A model generated the notes under the pieces. The model saw only the letters and a program-made list of their open reading frames with translations. It was not told the origin of the DNA and ran no database searches. Made by a program: the position numbers and the translations under genes. Below are positions 13,801 to 28,800 of a stretch of DNA of 64,000 nucleotides, one piece after another. Source of the DNA: Aquatica leii (Eukaryota > Arthropoda > Insecta > Coleoptera > Lampyridae); assembly GCA_035610365.1 (NCBI GenBank), contig CM069432.1:1488001-1552000 (forward strand). The letters are read 5' to 3'. The first letter of the stretch is position 1. Every line of letters begins with the position of its first letter.

Positions 13801-16800
13801 CAAACTTTACAACCATTGATGTAACGAATAACGTCAGCCTTCATCTTAGGCCAGTAATAAAGCGGAACTATTCGTTCGAGAGTCTTAAAGATACCAAGGT
13901 GTCCAGCGGTAGGCTCATCGTGAAACTTTGACAATATTTCGAGTCGTTTAGACTTAGGCACAACTTCTCTCCAATTGTCATTCTCAGAACGAAGATCGGG
14001 ATAGTCTACGGTAACATGCTTAAATAGCTTTCCGTTACTAATTTTCCACTGTGGAAAAGCGTTAGGTTTTGAACGTACACGTTCCATAAGTTTCGTTAAC
14101 CATTTGTCCGAAGACTTAGGTTCGGTAGTGTCACAATCGGTAGTAATATTGTCGATAGCTGGTACTGAACGAGATAGTGCGTCAGGTACGACATGATCCT
14201 TTCCTTTACGATGAATGATCGTAAAATCAAATTGCTGCAGTCTAACAGCCCATCGTGCTAGACGACCGGTAGGTTCCTTTAAATTGTGTAACCAGACTAA
14301 TGATGCGTGATCGGTAACTACAGTGAAAGTGGTTCCCTCAAGATAGGGGCGTAATTTTTCAATAGACCAAAGGACAGCCAAACACTCCTTTTCGGTAGTT
14401 GAATACTTGCGTTCACACTTTGTGAGCGACCTACTATTGTAACAAATAACACGTTCTTCACCGTCGATAAACTGTGTAAGAACTGAACCGAGACCAAAAT
14501 CAGAAGCGTCAGTTTGAACTGTAAACGGAACATTGAAATCGGGGCAAGACAAAATAGGTGCGGAAACTAAACAATTCTTAATGATTTGAAATGCTTCATC
14601 ACAATCACTAGTCCAATTAAAGCTGGAATTCTTCTTTAACAGAGACGTCAATGGAGCGATAATTGTCGAAAAATTTGGTACGAATCGGCGATACCACGAG
14701 GCCATGCCTATAATTCTTCTCACTTCAGCGACACCAGTGGGAACTGGAATACGCAAAATTGCATCGACCTTTTCCGGGTCAACCGACAAACCAGTAGAAT
14801 TTACTATAAAACCAAGATACTTAAGTTCAGGTTTACAAAAATGACATTTGTCTTTACTTAGCATCAAATTAGCCTCTCTAAGGCGACGAAGAACTTCAGT
14901 TAACACTTCCATGTGTTTCTCGAAGGAAGGAGCGCAAATAATGACGTCATCTAAATAAACAAAAACGTAAGGTTCTAATTCGGGACCTAAAACTCGATCA
15001 ATCAACCTCTGCCAAGAAGCTGGTGCGTTAGCTAAACCAAACGGTAAGCGCGTGAATTGGAATAACCCACGGTTCGGAACTGTAAAAGCGGTAAACTGCT
15101 TAGACTCTTCGCTTAAAGGAATCTGCCAATAAGCGGACTTAATGTCGAGAGATGAAATAAACTTAGCGTCACGAAGACGATCCAAAATAGACGAAACGTA
15201 AGGTAAAGGATAAGCGTCCTTTTCGGTAACTTTGTTGACTTTTCTAAAGTCCACGCAAAAACGATACGAGTTGTCTTTCTTCTTCACCAATAAGATCGGG
15301 CTCGACCAAGCGCTGTTTGATTTTTCTACAACGCCTAACTTCAACATCTTTTCTAACTCCAGATCGATTTGTTTCTGGATAAACGGCGAAACTCGGTAAT
15401 ACCGTTGCTTAATTGGTTCGGAAGTAGTCTTGATCTGATGTTCGATCAAGTTGGTACATCCAAAATTTTCATTCGTCGAAGAAAAGTGATTACTAACTAA
15501 ACTGTCTAACTGATTGAGCTGTTCTGAGGAAAGATCGAGACGAGACTGAATAACGGAATCTTTATCTTCCAATTGTGAAATGGTGTCCATATTTTCGAAA
15601 CGCCACTCACCTTTTCTAAGATCAGGAACGATACCTGCTTGTTTCCAAAAATCAACGCCTAAAATTAAATTATGCGGAACGTCAGGAACAACTAAAACTT
15701 CTAAAACAATAATTTTTCCTTTAATTTCGATTGGGACGAGAAGTGAACCTAAACTTTGTACTGATTTACCATTAGCGACAATACAATTAACTTTAACTGA
15801 CTTATTTAACTTTAAACCTAATTGACTAAAAATTTCCCAACCCTTAGAACCAACAATAGTGCGAGAAGCGCCACTATCTAATAAACTTAAAATTTCGTGA
15901 CCAAAAACTTTAACGTAGACAAAAGGTCTTTCGTCAGACTCAGCAGACTCGAAAACATAATCCAACACGACTTTATTCTTAACGAAACTCTTTTTCTTCG
16001 AAGAATGTAAACTATTAAAATATACAGCCGATTTAACTTTGACCTCAGACGTCACTAAACGGCTTCTTAGTACGTCCTTTACTCGTTTCCCGAACACTTA
16101 GAACAAGTGCGGACCGTAACGTTAGGTTTTCCACAACGATAACAAAATAAACCTTTCTTAGGTTCTTTGCAAGAAGCAGCTCGATGGTTTGGCTTCCTAC
16201 AATTCCAACATAATTGCGGACTACTTCGATTAGAAGAAGCAGGCGCATTAACGATAGCTAACCTTCGCGAAGAAGGTGCGATATTCGAAGACGGTAGTCG
16301 TAAATTTTGTCTAACAGGTGGTGTAGATTTTTCACCACTACTAACGTTATTCGAAGAACGAGAAACGGCAATGTCCTTAACTTGAGATGTTACATAAGCG
16401 AGATCAGGCTCCATGTCCTGCTTTCGACGAGACGGAGGCGTGTAAGCTTCAATAGCTTGCATGCGGTCCTCGATAATACGACCAAATTTAATTAACTCCT
16501 CAATTGAAGTAACCGACGACAAACCAAGCTGAGTTTGATAAACGGGAGAAATATTTCTTAATAAAATCTTTAACTGTTTTTCTTCAGAAAAAGGCTCATC
16601 GAGACGTGAAAACATGTTGCGAATAATTGCAACGTAAATACCCATAGGTTCATCATTAGCTTGAGTGCGACGCTTAATTTCTTCAATAAGACGTTCGTCA
16701 TAATCGGTAGGCTGGAATTGTTCACGCAAAAACTTAACTAAATCTTCCCAAGAATTAACTGAACTACGAATGGATCTAACAAAAATCAATGCATGACCTG

Positions 16801-19800
16801 TAAAAAGATCAGTACACTCCAAAAATAACTGATGGCTTGAAACGTTACGCGATAATTGAAGTTCGGCAACTCGTTCTAAGAATGCGTTCAATGAAATTGA
16901 CTTTGCGTCACCTGAAAACTTTAAGTTCCATTTTGAAACTGAAATACTCTTAACATGATTAATAAAATTTGGACTAACAGCAAAAGACGTCGGTAAAGCG
17001 TTATCAACTACTAAAGAAGGCTGAACGACAGGTTCGATGACTTCATCGGCGGAAGTAGACGGATTTGAAACAACAATTTGTTTATCCAAAAGTTCGTACT
17101 GCGAAATTAAAACAACTAAATCTTTTAAAAACTCATCTTTAACTTGTGAATCGTCACCTTGAATAGGAATTGAATTGCCAATACGGTTTAACAAATATTT
17201 AATTTTGGTTTCAATTGTAGAAGAAATTTTTGTAGTCGGAGTAATTTTTAATGAATCTATTAACTTTCTAAGCTCATCGATACCTTCATGAATCGCTAAT
17301 TTATCTGCATTAAAATCGAACGGATACACGGGACGAGATAATTTGCCGGTGGCTTCTTCAATAAGGAAATTCTTGAGTAAACCTCGTAATACGACAACAC
17401 CTAAAGATGCATCACCACCTCTAATCAAAATTTCATAACGTAATTCGTTATGCGATAAACGATCAACAATCAATTTGTAACCCATTTTAAAATGTAATTA
17501 CAAAACGGTAAAATCTTCCAAAAATCACGAAACTTAACAGGCAAACTAAAATTCGAAAAAGGCCCCACGCTGGAGACGCCAAATTATTTATGTTACATGC
17601 CAAAATTAACACAAAGTCACTGCCTGCAATGAAGTAACATAAACGGGGGGGTTGTGCCACTAGCTCAATGGAGAAGGGTGGGTTTTATTTAAAATTCCGT
17701 GAAAAATTGGAAACGCGATCGTCGTAAAAATGGAACTAGAACGGTAAAATAGTCAAATAATCGATAAGGGCGCCAATCAAGGATTTCTATAAGGGAAAGC
17801 TTTCAAACCCCTGATTACCTGAAAGCTCATCCGGTTGGTTATAACCCCAGAACTTACCTTGGGTTATAACAATTCTGAAAAAACACTTAAACAAAAATTT
17901 ACGTATGCGGCGGCTAAATGAATAAAAGCTCTTTACATTTAACAATTTAACATTTATTGATTGAATATTTAAAACCAAGACAAAATAAAATAACAAGTAC
18001 TAAATGATATCAAATAAATTTGAATAAAAGAAATGAAATAATCTTAAACAAACAAAAATGAATAATTTACACACAAAACATTACATTAAAATTTATAAAA
18101 AGAAATGCTACTACAATAGCGTTAATTCGACGTCAAATATAATTAAATCTCAAGATCTTGGCCGCATATTTATAACAAACAAATTATATAACACAAAAAA
18201 AAAAAACAATACAGTTTATAACATAAATATGTCCGAACTTTAATTCGAACTAAACAAAATATAGTTTATAAGTCGTTACATTATCATATACTCGAAATAC
18301 GAATCACTTCTCAACGCACAAAACAAAGTTAATTGATTTTAATTTTTGCGCAAACACTATACGTGTTCATTAAAATAATTAAATTCAACGTTAGTCGTAA
18401 TTTCAATTGACTTAAAAAAAAAATTGAAAGCTTTTACTGCATTTTTAATCGCGGGACACTGCACGATCAAACAACAAAATCGATAAATACCTTAATTCTT
18501 AATTGGTGACACCGGCTGAACTTTGGTTCCCAGTGGATTTGAAAGCTAACACCTTGGATGGACTTTAGCTGCTTCCCAAACAATAGGTTACCAGTGGAAG
18601 ATTTATTAATCCGCCCCAAAGGCGAAAGATATGAGATTGCGAAACAAACTCACGCACAAATTCACGTAACGAAACATACGATATTAATTTAGGTAAAACA
18701 GTGATCTTAATTAACCGTAATTACGAAAAAGGAAAGTTTGATTTTCCACTTAAATTCACTGCACCCTCTTCTTTTACTTCCACGGTAATTATTAGAACAG
18801 GTGAATTATCACCTTCGTTAACTACATTTTTCCGGCCGTCAACCAACTAACTTCCCACTCCTACATTTTCCAAAAACACATCTATATATCAACTTTCGTC
18901 GACTGCCCTTTCCACAAAGGCTGCGTTCGAAACTTCAAACACCAAAATTCTCTCGCGCAAAGGTGCAATAAAGAGGCAAACAAACATATTACGTCATATT
19001 TATATAATTAGGACACAGCGTTTCGCTTGTACGTGAAACTGTCAATTTGACAAGATATTATATTACAAGAATTTAAACTGCCTAATAAATTAAGATAACG
19101 ACTTACTCTTTCCACGTAATCTAAACGTTTGACATAAAGAAATTCAAGTATGAATGTACTCGAACAAAGAACTCATAAACCAACTTAAAATAAACAAACG
19201 GTGAAAATAGATTTAATTACGATTATATCTCAGAAGGAAAACATAAATCACAACTGGAATTTTTCAACAATCCAAGTGAAACATTCAATAAGCAAAATTG
19301 CGAAAGCAGATGGTTTACCGCGTAATAAAATACAAAACTTTATCAACAATTACATTGTAACTTCGAATTTAAAATCGTAAAATAACTTATTAAACTCAAT
19401 CTAAAATTCACATTAAACCAAATTCAAAATACATTAAATGAAAATCGTCAATCCAAATACTGTGTCCGTTATCAAACATTACTCAATCAACCAATCGATT
19501 TTTAAACGATGGTTACACAGAGCGAAGAAACCCCTCCGGTCCTTGAACTAAGTGAAAATGCAAAATCATTACATAATTTAGGTTGATAAAACAATCGGCT
19601 TGTAATCAAAATTATTAACACACGTCGCAAAACAAGGACATCTCAAATTACAGTTAATTAGACAAATAAACAGACCTGATAACAGATTTAAATACCAACA
19701 CATATGAACACGTGCACAAACATCATCATTTTAAACTGAAGACGTGTTATATAATCGGCGCCCCCGCCAATGGGTACTGGGGTCCTGGTTACGAATCAAC

Positions 19801-22800
19801 CCAGCTAAAGTTGAAAGTTTGGAACAACAAGTAAGGCCAGGACATATAAGTAAAATCAGTAATGCACATAATAGAAGTTATACATAAACAAGTAAACGAA
19901 AAAGTAGGGCCCCATAACATGGAAGCAGCCTACCGCGACTCGAAAACACACAAATGTGCAAGGTCCCATAGCATGGAAGCAACTTGCGTCATTACATATA
20001 AAAAATACAGGGTCCCATAGCATGAGAGCAACCTGCGGCCGTTCGTTGTTGGCCAACTACGGGAAAAACGTATTAGATTTACATTCTACAAGGCAGAACA
20101 CACAACGGTCTTTATATCTGTTATGAAACCTATTATAACCACCATCAATAGGTAAAGGTTACGACTAAAAAGTATGTCCAAACTTTGATCGACTTCCATA
20201 TCATCACGTTATAAACAACAACAAAAAAAAACAAACAAATTATTACGATACTTTAGAATTAAAATCAAAGATGAACATTTTGAAATTATTATTTATAGTG
20301 TAAAAAAATAACTCAATAAATTAGTGCCAATTGTTTCTAAAACCTATGATACGTACACAAATAACATAGCAAAAGCTAGAAATATGAATAGCGTCCTTTT
20401 GACAACAAAGGAATTATTACGTAACGGGTAAAACACACGCCCCTTGCATTTGGTAACATTTAAATTTACGAATACAATGGTTAATTACTGATGTTACATT
20501 CCTAATCCCCAATGTTTCATTCAAAATCATACACGCTAAATGAAGTTATTGAAATGGCAAACAAATAAAAACGTTAAATTAGATTTAACCCGAAGCGTTC
20601 CTTTTAAAACAAAGAACAGTTAGTACACGCCTCTTACAGTTTCACAATGTTTAAACGTAAAAATAAACGGTTAATTATTGTAGTTACAGTTCTAATTCTA
20701 AATGTTTTGTACAAAACTACGGAAGCTAAATGAAGTTATTAAAATTGCCAAACAAAGAAACGGTAAATCTCAATTTCATCCGAAGCGTCCTTTTTACAGC
20801 CACGCCCAAGCATTCTTATATTTAAATTTAGGAAACAAAAAAAAATTAAAAAAGGGATCACATCGGGCATCTTTTACACTAGTTAACGCTATTACATGTA
20901 TTTACATACCTACAAGTACACAATCACCACAAAAAAAATGTAAACAAAATTTTGAAAATCACTGATATCGATCCGACTTAAAGCGAGGTCGATAGCAATC
21001 TCTCTAACTTTCCCTTTTTTTTTAAATTTTACCCTCGAAATCTATCTGTGCTTTTGCGCAATTTCTACTTTTTTTTCCGCCAACAAGTGGGGATTTTGGT
21101 TTAACTTCCGTCGTCTTTAATGCTATTTAAATTTAAACGGGTTCATCTCAATATTCAATTGTAATGCTTGATTGTGACAACATATGGGTAATATTGTATA
21201 AACCTACATTGCCATTAATACAGAATCATACTTAAATTACTTAACCGGTACATTTTACTTATATTATCTATTTTGATTAAACTTATTACTCTTAATTCTA
21301 GAAAATTTAACATTAAAGAGGATAGAAATACTTTTAATTCAACTTTATAACCACTTATAAACACCAAAACACTGCAAAAACTTAAAACTGTAACTCATTA
21401 AATCAGGTTTCTATTTACACCACAGTGGCGCTGCGATCTTAATCGAGATTAACTATATTTGTGCGCCTCGATATTGCTGTTCCCTATTTTTAATAAATTA
21501 GTAAAAATAATTATTTTTAACGTATCTTGCTCTTCCTTTAAGATATAGAATTGTTTTCTAAAAAATTGTCGCAGGCAGGATTCGAACCTAGATTATATTT
21601 GTGAATTCGTTTTAAATTATAAATAAAATATCTAATAAACTGTTAATGTTAGAAATTTTTTTTGTTTGAATAAACTGTTAGGAAGAATTATCTCTATAAG
21701 AAACTGTAAAAATAATTCAAATAATTTACATACGTACAAAATTCTATAAGAAAAACTGTTAAAAATGGCGTATACATTCACTTCCGGTTTCTTTATCAGA
21801 CTCATCTTTTGATAGAACCGAGGGAATATGAAAAGCCACGTCGATACCAAGTTTCTTATAGGAAAGTTATAACTTGTTATTTTTTTGTTACAGCTATTAT
21901 AAACGAAGGTTTAGAAAACATAGAGTTCTACAAAAAACATCTGATAGTGGCTTCTGAATTTAATAGATCAAGTAATGGAAGTATCGTCATAAATGCACTG
22001 TACTCACGTAATTCTATAGAAAGCGCACCAATGTCTTTTTCATTAGCAGTAAACACGGCTCTAAAAACAATATTTAACTCGGATGCTTCTATAGTATGCA
22101 CGGGAATTCCTACAGAGACACATTCTAGAACAGCTAATGTCATAATTAATCTTAGCTGGTTCTTTATTTTTGCATTTGGTATGTATAATATTTATAATAT
22201 TATTAGAAGATTAATGCAAATTTATAGGGTTGTTTTGTTACTCAGGAAAATATTTGTTTTTTCCAATAAATGAAAAAATTACCAATTTTAAACATTTGCA
22301 GTTATCGAGTGGTGTACACTTCTCTCTTTATTGGATTGTGTGCTTTATCTGGGATTTAATTTTTTTTCTTGCATTAATTGGTTCCATTTTTGTAGTAATT
22401 TTGCTATACGAGGAACGTACTTATTTGACACTTTATGGCACTCATGAATTTAGTATATTGTATCTAATAAGGCAAACAAATGAAAAAACCAATAATTTTT
22501 TTCTTATAGCAGTTTTGTTTTTTATTCTTATAGCTTACGCATGCAGTAGCATCTCATTTTCATACGCATATTCTTGTAAATGCACTGGAACTAATAATAT
22601 TTTAACATTTATGACAATGAATATGTTTTTGAGTTTTCCATTAACACACGTTTTTTTATGCACTTCAAAACATATCGTTATAAAGAGCGTATACTACAAA
22701 CTATTTCAATTACATCCACAACATGGATTAACTATGTCTATTTATCATTTTAATAAACAACTACATTACAAATATTTCAGCGACGTTGCAGAAACGTTAA

Positions 22801-25800
22801 GCGAAAATAAAACCAACGGTATACAAACGATAATCTAAAAAAAATTTATTTGGTAGTTATTTTTTAGCCATTGAATGGTCTCCGAGTTATTATTATGGTC
22901 CATATGGAACACTTTCGAATATTTTAATAATGTTTTTTTCTACTTTTTTGTACTTTGCTGTCTTAACCGCGTTTGAAACAAAACTAATAAGCAAATCGTG
23001 GCAAAAAATATCTAGTTTATGGCATAACGAAAACTTTGAAAAAGTAAATAAACATCAAGAAAAAGAACAAGAACTGAAGAATTTTCTAAATATTTCCAAA
23101 CAAGAAGTAATAACTACCGATATGTTAATTTCATGCAGTAGTAACCCAAATCCAGGTAACATAAAAGTTAATTTTATTATGAGTCAAAATATTTATTGTA
23201 GACACATTTGTATCACAAAATATTTCCAAATCAAGAAAGCACAAATATATAAATAAATCTATACAATTTAGCGTCAAAAAACAGGAATGTTTAGGTCTTT
23301 TAGGAAAAAATGGATCTGGAAAGACTACGTTTTTCCAAGTTGTAACTGGAGATTGTTTGCCCACATCTGGTGATGCTCGAATTAATTATGAAAATAACCT
23401 GATTTATCTTTCTTCTAACTTAAAAAAGGTTTTATTTGACTTACTTTTATTAACAATTTATAACCAAATATGTATACCTAGTATTGCAGTATGTTAGGAT
23501 ATTGTCCACAAGCAAAGGGACTTATGAATTATCTGACAGGACAAGAAATGCTTTATCTTTTTGCGAAAATTCGCGGCGTATCTGGAGCAATTGATAATTT
23601 AGTGTCACTATGGATAAATAAATTAGGTTTGTTAGATATGTAACTAAAAAAATCGACACTGTTAAAAAAATTCTTCGTAATTAGAACGAAATTGGGGAAA
23701 CTTAAATAATAGCATGCAATTGTTTCTTAAAGTTTTCACTTGATCAAATACTTCGTAAACAAAAGAGAAGTGATTTGAAAATGACCTGCTAGTCACGATC
23801 AAAACACGAACAACTAACTATAATTTATTCTTTTACATTTATTTTGTTTCTTATTCTAATACGTAGATTCTTCTATCGTTTCTGATTTGGAAAACAATCT
23901 TTTTTGGTAGATTTCTAGAACAGTTTTTAAAACGATTAACGAATTTCTAGTTTTTTTAATTAAATGAACAAAGTGGTATTTTTTGGTACAACCGCGGTGA
24001 GTAAAAATGGACCAACTAGCTTCAGCTAGAGCTGCTATATGGCTACGAATTACTAAAAAAGAATTTCCCTGATTCCGTCTTCTGTGCATTTTTGATTTAA
24101 TTACAATCTGTTGGCTTTTTTTACAAGATGGGTGATATGGGACGACCATTTTAAGTCCTTGGTAATAATTATGCCAAGGTCCGTCTGTTCATCGACTTTC
24201 TTGAGAAGTTATAGTCTAGCATGGGATTACTAGCTCCAATGTGTAAGATGGTGCATTTGTCTGTGTTGAGCGTTAGCAGCCATGTTTTAATCCAGCAACT
24301 CAGTTTATCGAGGTCCGACTGCATGATGTGAGCATTCTGCAATGAATTATTAAAGAATTTTGTGTCATCGGCAAAAACATTCGATGTTAATTGAATATTT
24401 GAAGTTACATCTGCTATATAAACCAGGAATAATATGGGACCAAGGACTGATCCTTATTTGATAAGATGTAGACAGAGCGTCATTTACCCGCGCTTGATGA
24501 GTACGATCGGACAAGAAGTTTGTGATCCATTTCAGTACATTTCCTCTCACACCGTAGTGTTCGAGTTTCAGCAGCAGCCTCTGATCAGGGACTTTATCAA
24601 ACGCCTTCTCAAAGTCCACATAAATGACGTCAATTGGTGCTCGTTCGTCGATGGGCTTAGTTCACAAATCTATTAAGCAGCATATTTGAAAGAACCGATC
24701 TGCTCTGTATGAAACCATGTTGGCAGTCCGCGATTAAGAATTCCGTAAGTTCGTTGGCTATGATTCTTTCTATACATTTGCAAACGACAGAGGTTATTAG
24801 GCTTACAGGGCGGTAGTTCCTGGCTACGAGTTTATCGCCTTTTTTAAATATGGGGACTATGACACATTTTTTCCATTCGGGAGGGAGGAATCCTTGGCTC
24901 AGCAATAGTTGCATTAAGTTTGCAATAGGTTCGGCCAGGCTACCGGCACAGTATTTTAAAAAAATTGGTGATATGTCCGGACCTGGCGCAGAATCGGCCG
25001 TAATGGTTAATAGTTGCTTTAGGACTATATTTCCTTTAATCGGCACATCTGTTAGTGAGTTTTGCACTTTTGTTGTGCAAATAGTTCGCTAGTCACAGCA
25101 GGATGGAAGTGCATAACTCCATCTGCTGAGCGCAAGACTATTGTGGTTGCCCGTGATGTTAAATTTTGTTTTATGTATTTATAAAACTGTTTGGATCCCG
25201 CGTCAATTATTGATTCTTTATATCTGGTTCGTGCATTCCTAAGTTCAATATTTAGTGTGTTGGCGAAGGTCTTGTATTTATTAAAATGTTCCAGTAATCT
25301 GTCCGCTTTGTATTTATCCCATAACCTGTGTCTTTGTCTTATGCGTGCTTTCAGTTCAATTGTAATCCAAGGTTTACACTTTCTCTTTCGTGTTTTTTTT
25401 GCGGTACATATCTGGTTTCTGAGATAGTGATGGCGTTCAATAACCTATTCCACTGTGTTAATGTATCGGGGTGGACTTCGTTTGAGGCTAAAGTTTTTTA
25501 TAATATTGATTGATGTCAGGGTACGTGTAGTTTAGTTTGATAGTTTCTGTTTTACTGACTGAGGCTATCTGGTTTCTGAGATAGTGATGGCGTTCAATAA
25601 CCTATTCCACTGTGTTAATGTATCGGGGTGGACTTCGTTTGAGGCTAAAGTTTTTTATAATATTGATTGATGTCAGGGTACGTGTAGTTTAGTTTGATAG
25701 TTTCTGTTTTACTGACTGAGGCCTTTGCCGATATCTGTACTGTAGTTAGCAATGTGAGATGGTCACTTTTCTCTGTAGGTGGTAGGTACTCAATTTTGTT

Positions 25801-28800
25801 GATCAGGTTAGGATCTGAGGTGAAGACTAAGTCCAATATACTCGGTTTGTCGTTGCCGCGGTATCTGGTGGGCGAGAGGGTATGCTGTTGTAGATTAGAG
25901 TCTATAAACATTTTGAGAAATATTTGCATTTGTTGCTGTTTGTTCCCAATTGATGGTGGTATAATTAAAATCACCAAAAATTATTAAATTATGGTTGTTC
26001 GATGCTGCTTTTATCGTGTTTATTAATGCAATGTCGCTGTCAATTTGCGTATCCGGGGCTCTGTAAACACAGCCTATAAGAAACTTGGTATTGGCAATAG
26101 TTAAATTTAACCAAATTGCTTCTACTCGTCGTTATATTTATTATTTGTTTCCGCAAAAATGGGCAGATTTCTATATTTGTTTTTGACGTAAATCCCTACC
26201 CCCTCTCTTTTTTTTGTGTTGACGATCGTGTCTATAAATGGTATAGTTAGGAAAATGTATTAATGTATTTGGAATTGTTGGTTTTAACCACGTTTCACTT
26301 AAAGCGATTATAGTTGGTTGTAAATGTTCAAATGTTTCAAGGACGAGTATTTTGCTCGTAATGAGGCGATATTAGTATAGAAAAGAGTAATGTTTAGTAA
26401 AGTTAATTGTGGTTTTTTGGCTTCTTAACAATTTTTGGTACGCCTCTGATGTATTTTATGGTGAGGTCATGTTCGCCATCCTCGAGCCGCTTATTAAGCG
26501 TATTTTGCAAATTTCGTAGATAATCTCTTTGTCGAGGGGTCTCATCTTGTCGAATTTTTATGTTTACAGGAAGTTTGATTTTGTTTTTTAAAAGGAAGCG
26601 TGGATCCCGTTCACTGCGTAGCATAACTTTGATGGGACGGTCCTTACCGGTAGAAGCTGATGCTAAGCGAAGAATTGTTATGCCGTCTGTATTAAAACCA
26701 CCGATTTTATTTAGGGCCGATACTGCTTGGTTTTTATCTAATTCTTTGGAATCCGTCTCCTTAGCGTTAAAAAGGATGATATTAGAAGCACGTCTGCTAC
26801 GGTCTTGAATCTCACTAATGATAGCTTCGGTTAGTTCAGCTTCTTCAATGTCGTGCGCAGGATTTTACCCTTTATATTGTTTATTTTAGTTGTTAAATCA
26901 AGGATTAGCTTTTTCAAATCTTCAATAGGTTCGTTGATAGGGAGTAGCCTTGTTACGCAGTTATCGCAAATATATTTGACCCTGTGATCCTGAGCCCCAG
27001 CATACATTGCACCACTGCTCGTGTTATTCCGGTGCATGTTATATGAATTACTTGTTTACAATTGTCACAAGTTACCTCCTACCTGGTACTCACTTTTACT
27101 GGAAAATTTTAAGAGTGAAATTTTATACGTGCGCACTGCACTAGCACTTAAATATATGAGTAAGTAGCAAAACAAAATATTGAACATCGCGTAGGAGAAC
27201 ATTTAGTCTAAAAAATGAATCGATGTGTTATTTCATGTCAGTAAAGCAAACTCATTACATAATTTATTGAACAAAAAATTGTACAATTTTTAATTCGTAG
27301 ATTCTACCTTCTCCCAAAGACAAATTTTCTATACTTTCATCTCTAGGTGTATACCAAATTCCTTGTTCATATTGTTTAGTCTACATTGGTAAAACCGGTC
27401 GTTCCGTCATCACCCGCATTTCAGAACATGGTCGTTGTATAAGCAAAAGGTATATTTCCAAGTCTGCGGTTGCTGAACATCATTTTACTACAGGTCACAA
27501 GATAGATTTTAATAATGTTTCGTTGAGTTGAATCTCCATTCTTTTTCAACATAAAACTCCGAGAGAGCAGAGAAATCATCAAACACCCCAATAACTTAAA
27601 TCGCGATCATGGTTTCGAGCTATCCCCTCTTTGGTTCTTGGTCATTAATCATTTATCGAAAACACGCCCCTTAGCAATCGTAACCCAATCAGATTCGAGC
27701 TAAACCATATGTGACGATCCTTCTCCTTTATATACGCAGACCATTTCTTCTTAAGTCACTTCTATAGAGTTTAGAATCTGCCTTGGTTCACAAGTTGATT
27801 ACCCAACTATGTAGTGGTTCTTTGTTAGATTATCGTTTTCTTTCTTACATTTTCAGAGTTTGGATTATGGCTTGTTTCACAAGTTGATAACCTAGCTTTT
27901 GAGAAGTTCTTAGTTAGATTTTGCTTGCTTGCCTTACAAAAGTGGGCAAAACGTTGGCAACTTCGGTTACAACAACCATGACACGGTGCAAACTCGGAAA
28001 ACATTCTTATCATATAAACTTAAATTACTTTAAGAAGTTTGGGAAAAAAGTGCTTGTGCTAGATAAGGACCCTAACAAAGACAAGCTTGCACCAAAAGCT
28101 GTACAAGGTGTTTTTGTAGGATATCCAAGAGAGCGAAACGGTTTTCGAGTGTGATACCCAAAATTTTTGGAAAAGTTTAATAACGGTCCGTTCGATACGA
28201 ATAAGCTAGATGAGTAGTTTACGTCAACAAGAACAAAATACAGTGAAAACAATCAACAGAAAATATTTGCATAATGATGAATTAAACAGCAAGGAGTGCC
28301 AGACAGTTCGTGATATCCCTGACGTTATTTAAACAAAATTAAAAGAGGATCTGATAAGAGGTTCCAGTAGACCAAAATTGTTACGTACGGGAAGCAAAGT
28401 GCGAACACGCAAAATATTCCGGTCGACACGTGCGGCACCACAAGATGACGACGCTCAAATCAATAATGTTGACTCAAAAATTAAAGATGACGTGTTTGTC
28501 GGTAGCAGAAGTCAGTGTGCTAGATGCGTTAGAAAGACGCGTCTGACAAATGGAAAGATGCAATTGAAGTCGAACTCACGAACCTCGTGAAGAACGATAT
28601 GTGAGATATTATTCAAATAGACGATTATACAAACTTTGTTGGGTGTCGTCTGATTTTAACAAATAAATATGGTCGTACTGGTAATATTGACATACGTGAA
28701 GCTTGGCTTGTAGCAAAAGGTTACAGTCAAAAGTACGGCGTTGATTATTATCAGATAATAAAATCAGTGGTGCTTCAATCACGTGGAAATCCCAAAAGCG

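Larger units (their letters stand above)
10359..19517 (-). mobile_element. Nearly intact Ty3/Gypsy LTR retrotransposon with 1.93-kb LTRs
   Basis: Orientation -. LTRs at 10359-12283 and 17591-19517 both start TGTTACATGC and end GGTTACA. The 4-bp target duplication CAGA is at 10355-10358 and 19518-19521. The polypurine tract is next to the left LTR and a primer-binding-like site is near the right LTR. Gag (468 codons) and pol (about 1,078 codons) are open from end to end and joined by a -1 frameshift signal. There is no env-like ORF: 12284-12860 is non-coding. The LTRs differ by only a handful of single-base changes and indels, so the insertion is recent. It interrupts repeat family R inside a gene A intron. 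Confidence 0.96.
23856..27115 (-). mobile_element. Non-LTR retrotransposon (CR1/Jockey-like LINE), degenerate
   Basis: Read on -, 5' to 3': an ORF1-like part with a PHD-type zinc cluster (TCDNCKQVIHITC near 27040-27075, then YICDNC near 26960); a basic region at 26624-26403; the end of an AP-type endonuclease at 25977-25645; and RT at 25067 to about 23860. Order and motifs fit CR1-related LINEs. There are many stops and frameshifts, plus a 157-bp internal tandem duplication. It lies antisense in a gene A intron. Confidence 0.85.

Noticed and set aside
21563..21596. tRNA gene on the minus strand
   Set aside because: Only a B-box-like T-arm and acceptor 3' strand are visible. There is no A-box, no anticodon arm and poor stem pairing.
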